NCBI RefSeq assembly: GCF_015319165.1
Contig: NZ_JADIVZ010000006.1
Coordinates: forward strand, 1-64,000
Direction of reading: 5' to 3'
Length of the DNA stretch: 64,000 bases
From: Nocardioides acrostichi
GTDB lineage: Bacteria > Actinomycetota > Actinomycetes > Propionibacteriales > Nocardioidaceae
The position numbers and the translations under genes were made by a program. This document shows positions 60,213 through 64,000 of this stretch, piece by piece (position 1 is the first letter of the stretch; each line of letters opens with the position of its first letter). The notes beneath the pieces were generated by a model. It did not search any database and was not told where the DNA came from. It saw nothing but the letters and a program-made list of their open reading frames with translations.

Positions 60213-61139
60213 TCAGCTGGAGTGGTGTTGCTCTGTGGCCACGACCTGGCCCTTGCGCAGGTGCGCGACGAGCATCTCTCCGGGCGCCAGCCGCGGGTCG
60301 GGCAGGCCCAGGGCGGCGAAGACCTCGGGCAGCACCGGCCGGTGGCTGCACAGCACCGCTCCTCCGCGATCGCCGCGGACGCCGGCCACCAGCTCCTCGA
60401 CCAGACCCACGATGGCCGCGGGATCGACGTCCTCCTCGGAGAGGCAGGGGCGCAGGTCGGGCTCGAGGTCGGCCGCGGCCGCCCACGGGGCCACCGTCTC
60501 GAGGCAGCGCAACGACGGCGACGTGAGCACCCGGCGAGCGTCGTACGCCGCCAGCAGCGGCACCAGCGTGCGGGCCTGCACCGTGCCGTCTCGACCCAGC
60601 GGACGGCGCTGGTCGGCACCGCGCCAGCTCTTGCGCGGGCGGGCCTCGGCGTGGCGCAGCACCACGAGCGGGTGGCTGCGGCGGTGGCTGCCCACGGCCT
60701 CGGCGAGCAGCTCGCGGTCGCGCTCGTAGCTGAGCAGGTCGCCGGCGGTGTCGAAGCCGACCCAGCGGACGTCGTCGATCTCCTTGTTCGGCTCGTACCC
60801 GGACACGTCGGTGGCGGCGTGGTCGTCGCCGAGAGTGCGGGCGTGCCAGTAGTGCACGACCTTCGTGCGGCCACTGCCGGCCGGCCCGGTCGGGTAGCGC
60901 AGGATCGGCAGCGGAGCCCCGAGCCGCACTCGCACGCCGGTCTCCTCCTCGACCTCTCGCACCGCGGTGGCGACAGGGTGCTCACCGGGGTCGACCTTGC
61001 CCTTGGGGAAGGACCAGTCGTCGTAGCGGGGGCGGTGCACGAGCAGCACCTCGCGGCCCTTGCGGACCACCACCGCGCCGGCCGCGGTCACCACCGCGGC
61101 GGTCGTCCCGGAGCCGTCGGCGGATGCGCTGCTGGGCAT
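60213..61139 (-). CDS. Nudix hydrolase fused to SixA-type histidine phosphatase (MutT1-like)
   Basis: 308 residues. The N-terminal Nudix domain has the full box GKVDPGEHPVATAVREVEEE with TGV following (G-x5-E-x7-REVEEETGV). The C-terminal half is a histidine phosphatase with PLVVLRHAEARPRKSWRG (RHA) and AVLCSHRPVLPEVFAALG. The same architecture is known from mycobacterial MutT1, which acts on 8-oxo-dGTP and diadenosine polyphosphates. The ATG at 61139 is 17 bases from the divergent DUF3352-like gene start. Next to pst and ppk it may link nucleotide polyphosphate and phosphate metabolism. Confidence 0.9.
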   Translation of the reverse strand: MPSSASADGSGTTAAVVTAAGAVVVRKGREVLLVHRPRYDDWSFPKGKVDPGEHPVATAVREVEEETGVRVRLGAPLPILRYPTGPAGSGRTKVVHYWHARTLGDDHAATDVSGYEPNKEIDDVRWVGFDTAGDLLSYERDRELLAEAVGSHRRSHPLVVLRHAEARPRKSWRGADQRRPLGRDGTVQARTLVPLLAAYDARRVLTSPSLRCLETVAPWAAAADLEPDLRPCLSEEDVDPAAIVGLVEELVAGVRGDRGGAVLCSHRPVLPEVFAALGLPDPRLAPGEMLVAHLRKGQVVATEQHHSS

Positions 61140-61156
61140 GCCCGTAGTCTCGCACC

Positions 61157-62251
61157 GTGTCTCGCAGGCTCGCCCAGACCCTCGTCGCCGCCGGCGTCCT
61201 GGTGCTCGTCGTGGTCCTCGGCGTGGCGACCGTCGCGGTGGTGCGGCACCTGCGCGCTCCCGACACCGACTTCGGCCGAGCGGTGCAGATGGCGCCCCCG
61301 GAGGCGCAGCGTTACACCTTCACCGACTGGGCCGGCGTGCGCGACGCGCTCGACCTGCGGGACTCCTCCGACTCGCTCGGTGCGCTGCTGCGACGCGGCT
61401 TCAGTCAGGATCTGACCTCCGCCTCCGGTCTGCTCGACTCCGCGAAGCTGCTGGACTCCACCTTCGGCTGGTCGCCGGCCACGGCGCAGTGGGAGCTGCT
61501 GGCCCAGGCCGAGGAAGGATCGGTCGAGATCGTGCGCCTCGACCCCGGCACCGACTTCGACGACCTCGCCGACCGGCTTCGCGCGCTCGGCTACACCGCG
61601 CCGTCCGATGCCGAGGGCGGGGAGACCTCCGGCGGAGTGTGGGTCGGCGGCGACGACGTGCTCGGCCAGGTCACGACCCGCGCCGACGAGACCGGCAACC
61701 CGATGCTCCAGAACTTCGCTCTCGACGCCGACGCCGGACTCGTCTTCACCAGCAACACCTCCTCCTACCTCCAGCACGCCGTGCGCACGGCGTCGTCGCA
61801 GGACGGTCCGAGCGACCAGGGGCTGCGCGACGCCGTCTCGGCGCTGGGCACCGAGCCGCTCTCGGCGATCGGCTACACCGGCGACCAGGTGTGCAGCGAG
61901 CTCGCGATGGGGCAGGCCGACGCCGACGCGCAACAGACCGGCGCGCGGCTCGTCACCGAAGCGGGCGGAGTGTCTCCGCTGGCCGGGTTCGTGATCGCCG
62001 ACCTCGGCGGCCGCGCGCTGCGTGTGGAGATGTCGTTCGAGTCCGACCAGCAGGCCCGCGACGACGTCGACCCGCGCGCGAAGCTCGCCGCCGGCCCCGC
62101 CCCCGGGCAGGGCGGCAGCTTCGCCGAGCGGTTCAGCGTCGACGAGGCCAGCGCCACCGGCACGGTGATCACCCTCGACCTCACGGCCAAGCCCCAGGCC
62201 TACGCCCTCTCCGACCTCTCGTCCGGGCCGGTGCTGTTCGCAACCTGCTGA
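61157..62251 (+). CDS. Membrane-anchored extracellular protein (DUF3352-like)
   Basis: 364 residues with one N-terminal membrane helix (TLVAAGVLVLVVVLGVATVA, about 8-28) and an extracellular domain that starts APPEAQRYTFTDWAGVRDAL. Mid-protein YTAPSDAEGGETSGGVWVGG and VFTSNTSSYLQHAVRTASS suggest the DUF3352-like repeated alpha/beta fold, but the match is weak. A Cys pair (QVCSEL and the final ATC) might form a disulfide. Function unknown. The GTG is divergent from the Nudix-SixA gene across 17 bases, so the two starts share a promoter region. The stop is 34 bases before the 22-bp repeat array. Confidence 0.65.
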   Translation: MSRRLAQTLVAAGVLVLVVVLGVATVAVVRHLRAPDTDFGRAVQMAPPEAQRYTFTDWAGVRDALDLRDSSDSLGALLRRGFSQDLTSASGLLDSAKLLDSTFGWSPATAQWELLAQAEEGSVEIVRLDPGTDFDDLADRLRALGYTAPSDAEGGETSGGVWVGGDDVLGQVTTRADETGNPMLQNFALDADAGLVFTSNTSSYLQHAVRTASSQDGPSDQGLRDAVSALGTEPLSAIGYTGDQVCSELAMGQADADAQQTGARLVTEAGGVSPLAGFVIADLGGRALRVEMSFESDQQARDDVDPRAKLAAGPAPGQGGSFAERFSVDEASATGTVITLDLTAKPQAYALSDLSSGPVLFATC

Positions 62252-62284
62252 CGTGGCGGCGCCGCGGGAGTTCCGCCTGAAGTT

Positions 62285-62383
62285 GTGACGGGTCACGTGG
62301 AAATTCGCGACGGGTCACGTGGAAATTCGTGACGGGTCACGTGGAAATTCGTGACGGGTCACGTGGAAATTCGTGACGGGTCA
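62285..62383. repeat. Tandem 22-bp repeats with a palindromic core
   Basis: GACGGGTCACGTGGAAATTC-type units start at 62287, 62309, 62331, 62353 and 62375, exactly 22 bp apart; the last is cut short. Most units contain GTGACGGGTCAC, an inverted repeat with a 2-base spacer. The array fills the gap between convergent genes and ends on the stop codon of the P-type ATPase (62381-62383). Confidence 0.92.
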
Positions 62384-64000
62384 GCGGAAACGACGCAGGC
62401 GCAGGCTGTTGCCGACGACGCAGACCGACGAGGCGGCCATGGCGGCGCCGGCGAGCATGGGGTTGAGCAGGCCGGCGGCGGCCAGCGGGATCGCCGCCAC
62501 GTTGTACCCGAACGCCCACACCAGGTTCGCGCGGATCGTGCCGAGCGTGCGCCGGGCCAGCCGGACGGCGTCACTCACCGCCAGCAGGTCGCCGGAGACG
62601 AGCGTGAGGTCGCTGGCCTCGATGGCGACGTCGGTGCCGGTGCCGACGGCGATGCCGAGGTCGGCCTGCGCGAGAGCCGCGGCGTCGTTGACGCCGTCGC
62701 CCACCATCGCGACACCACGGGCGCCGTGCGGACCCTCGGCCTGGAGCGCCTTCACCTGGTCGACCTTGTCGACGGGCAGCACCTCGGCCACCACGCGCTC
62801 GATGCCCACCTCGGCGGCGACCTGCCGGGCCGCGACCTCGGAATCGCCGGTGAGCAGCACGGGCTCCAGCCCGAGCGCCCGCAGCCGCGCGATCGCCTCG
62901 GCCGAGGTCGGCTTGACGGTGTCGGCCACCGCGAGCACTCCACGCGCGGCGCCCTCCCACCCGACGAGGACGGCGGTGGCGCCTCGCCCGGCCGCCGCAC
63001 GGACCGCCTCACGCAGGTTCTCCGACACCGCGAGTCCCTCGGAGTCGAGGAGCTGCGGGCGACCGATCACGGCCGGCGTGCCGTCGACCGAGCCGACCAC
63101 GCCCAGCCCCTCCCGGTTAGCGAAGTCGCCCAGTGATCCGAGCTCGGAGGCCGGGAGCGCTGCCGCGATGGCCCGCGCCACCGGGTGCTCCGAGCCGGAC
63201 TCGAGCGTGGCGGCCACCCGTCGCACCTGCGACTCCTCCGCGCCCTCGCCCGCTACCACGTCGACCAGACTCATCTGCCCGGTCGTGACGGTGCCGGTCT
63301 TGTCGAGCACCACCACCTCGATGCGCCGCGCCTGCTCGAGCACCTCCGGGCCGCGCACCAGGATGCCCAGCTGCGCGCCCCTCCCGGTGCCGACCATGAG
63401 CGCGGTCGGCGTGGCCAGTCCGAGGGCGCACGGGCAGGCGATGATGAGCACGGCGACCGCCGCCGCGAGCGCGTGGGTGATGCCCCCCGGCGTGCCGGCG
63501 CCGGCGACGAGCCATCCGACGGCGGTGAGCGCGGCGAGGCCGATCACGATCGGCACGAACACCGAGGAGACCCGGTCGGCGAGGCGCTGCGCCTCGGCCT
63601 TGCCCTGTTGGGCCTCCTCGACCAGCCGCGCCATCTGCGCGACCTGGGAGTCGGCCCCCACGCGAGTGGCGCGCACGAGCAGCAGTCCACCCACGTTGAC
63701 GCACCCGCCGACCACCTCGCTCTCGGGCCCCACCTCGACCGGCACCGACTCGCCGGTGACCATCGCGGTGTCGACCGCCGAGGTGCCCTCGACCACCACC
63801 CCGTCGGCTCCGATGCGCTCGCCGGGCCGGACGACGAGCAGGTCGCCCGCGGCGACCTCGGCCGCGGGCACACTCATCTCGGCGCCGTCGCGGCGCACCG
63901 TCACGTGCTTGGCGCCGGCCTCCAGCAGTTCGCGCAGCGCGGATCCGGCGCGCCGACGGGCGCGCTTCTCGGCGTACCGGCCGGCCAGCATGAACGTGGT
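62381..64000 (-). CDS. Copper-type heavy-metal P-ATPase (5' end outside window)
   Basis: At least 540 residues of a P1B-type ATPase. It has the phosphatase motif TGES, the metal-binding CPC in [20 protein letters not shown], the phosphorylation site [18 protein letters not shown], the HP motif in [13 protein letters not shown] and the hinge [20 protein letters not shown]. The CPC followed by the family's YN ([15 protein letters not shown]) and M-x2-S ([15 protein letters not shown]) residues in the last helices point to copper(I) export. The N-terminal metal-binding domain, if any, lies beyond position 64000. The stop is immediately preceded by the 22-bp repeat array. Confidence 0.93.
   Translation of the reverse strand, partial: TTFMLAGRYAEKRARRRAGSALRELLEAGAKHVTVRRDGAEMSVPAAEVAAGDLLVVRPGERIGADGVVVEGTSAVDTAMVTGESVPVEVGPESEVVGGCVNVGGLLLVRATRVGADSQVAQMARLVEEAQQGKAEAQRLADRVSSVFVPIVIGLAALTAVGWLVAGAGTPGGITHALAAAVAVLIIACPCALGLATPTALMVGTGRGAQLGILVRGPEVLEQARRIEVVVLDKTGTVTTGQMSLVDVVAGEGAEESQVRRVAATLESGSEHPVARAIAAALPASELGSLGDFANREGLGVVGSVDGTPAVIGRPQLLDSEGLAVSENLREAVRAAAGRGATAVLVGWEGAARGVLAVADTVKPTSAEAIARLRALGLEPVLLTGDSEVAARQVAAEVGIERVVAEVLPVDKVDQVKALQAEGPHGARGVAMVGDGVNDAAALAQADLGIAVGTGTDVAIEASDLTLVSGDLLAVSDAVRLARRTLGTIRANLVWAFGYNVAAIPLAAAGLLNPMLAGAAMAASSVCVVGNSLRLRRFR

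Noticed and set aside
1-64000. tRNA, rRNA or known riboswitch genes
   Set aside because: I scanned the intergenic stretches for T-loop (GGTTCRA) plus acceptor-stem patterns and for conserved riboswitch cores and found none that fold convincingly. A tRNAscan/Infernal run would be decisive.

Overview
The window comes from a high-GC actinobacterium. It carries mycothiol synthase (mshD), a GlnR-type regulator, an SseC/CysA2-type sulfurtransferase pair, actinobacterial nitrobindin, DUF2516 and DUF6318 proteins, and strongly GC-biased third codon positions. A Nocardioidaceae-like or Intrasporangiaceae-like host fits best, but the genus cannot be settled by reading alone.

Layout. 1-870: remnants of two insertion sequences (IS1380-type and ISL3-type). 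872-5085: a markedly AT-richer block with a flippase-like protein, two glycosyltransferases and a TagA/WecG-type glycosyltransferase. 5182-9605: a TauE/SafE permease, an unusual ATP-sulfurylase-like/APS kinase/tyrosine phosphatase fusion, a small DUF2516 membrane protein, a mannose-phosphate-isomerase-type cupin and a lipoprotein. 9928-13687: a Wzc-like tyrosine kinase, a DUF4012 protein and a small secreted protein. 13941-15534: SseC (DUF1416), a CysA2-type sulfurtransferase, a 5 x 56 bp repeat array and a Cys-containing leader peptide. 15712-32813: the main extracellular-glycan region, with glycosyltransferases, a TagF-like transferase, a flippase, an LpxL-like acyltransferase, a sulfotransferase, a beta-helix protein, a Wzy-like polymerase, an acyltransferase-3, a second Wzc-like kinase, a sigma/anti-sigma-like fusion, an initiating sugar transferase, a nitroreductase and a Gmd-like dehydratase. 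32965-37984: secreted proteins, including a tandem-duplicated lipoprotein/secreted-protein cassette.

38006-64000 is a housekeeping block: MoaD, GlnR, an OatA-like acyltransferase, MshD, YgfZ, Fur, nitrobindin, a second OatA-like acyltransferase, DsrE, a 1001-residue coiled-coil protein, an esterase, PPK1, DUF47/PiT, pstBACS, a Nudix-SixA protein, a DUF3352-like protein and a copper-type P-ATPase that runs off the end. From memory, mycobacteria keep sseC2-cysA2 close to glnR-mshD-phoT, and Streptomyces keeps a similar sulfur/nitrogen/phosphate neighbourhood. Here about 22 kb of glycan genes separate the sulfur genes from glnR.

How it may work together (inference). PAPS from the APS-kinase fusion could feed the sulfotransferase and give a sulfated surface glycan. 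The phosphatase domain of the same fusion could act on the two tyrosine kinases, for which no stand-alone phosphatase is seen. A 44-bp dispersed repeat occurs in intergenic DNA, in the sulfurtransferase 5' region, and in frame as the linker of the fusion protein. Candidate Pho boxes precede pstS and ppk1.
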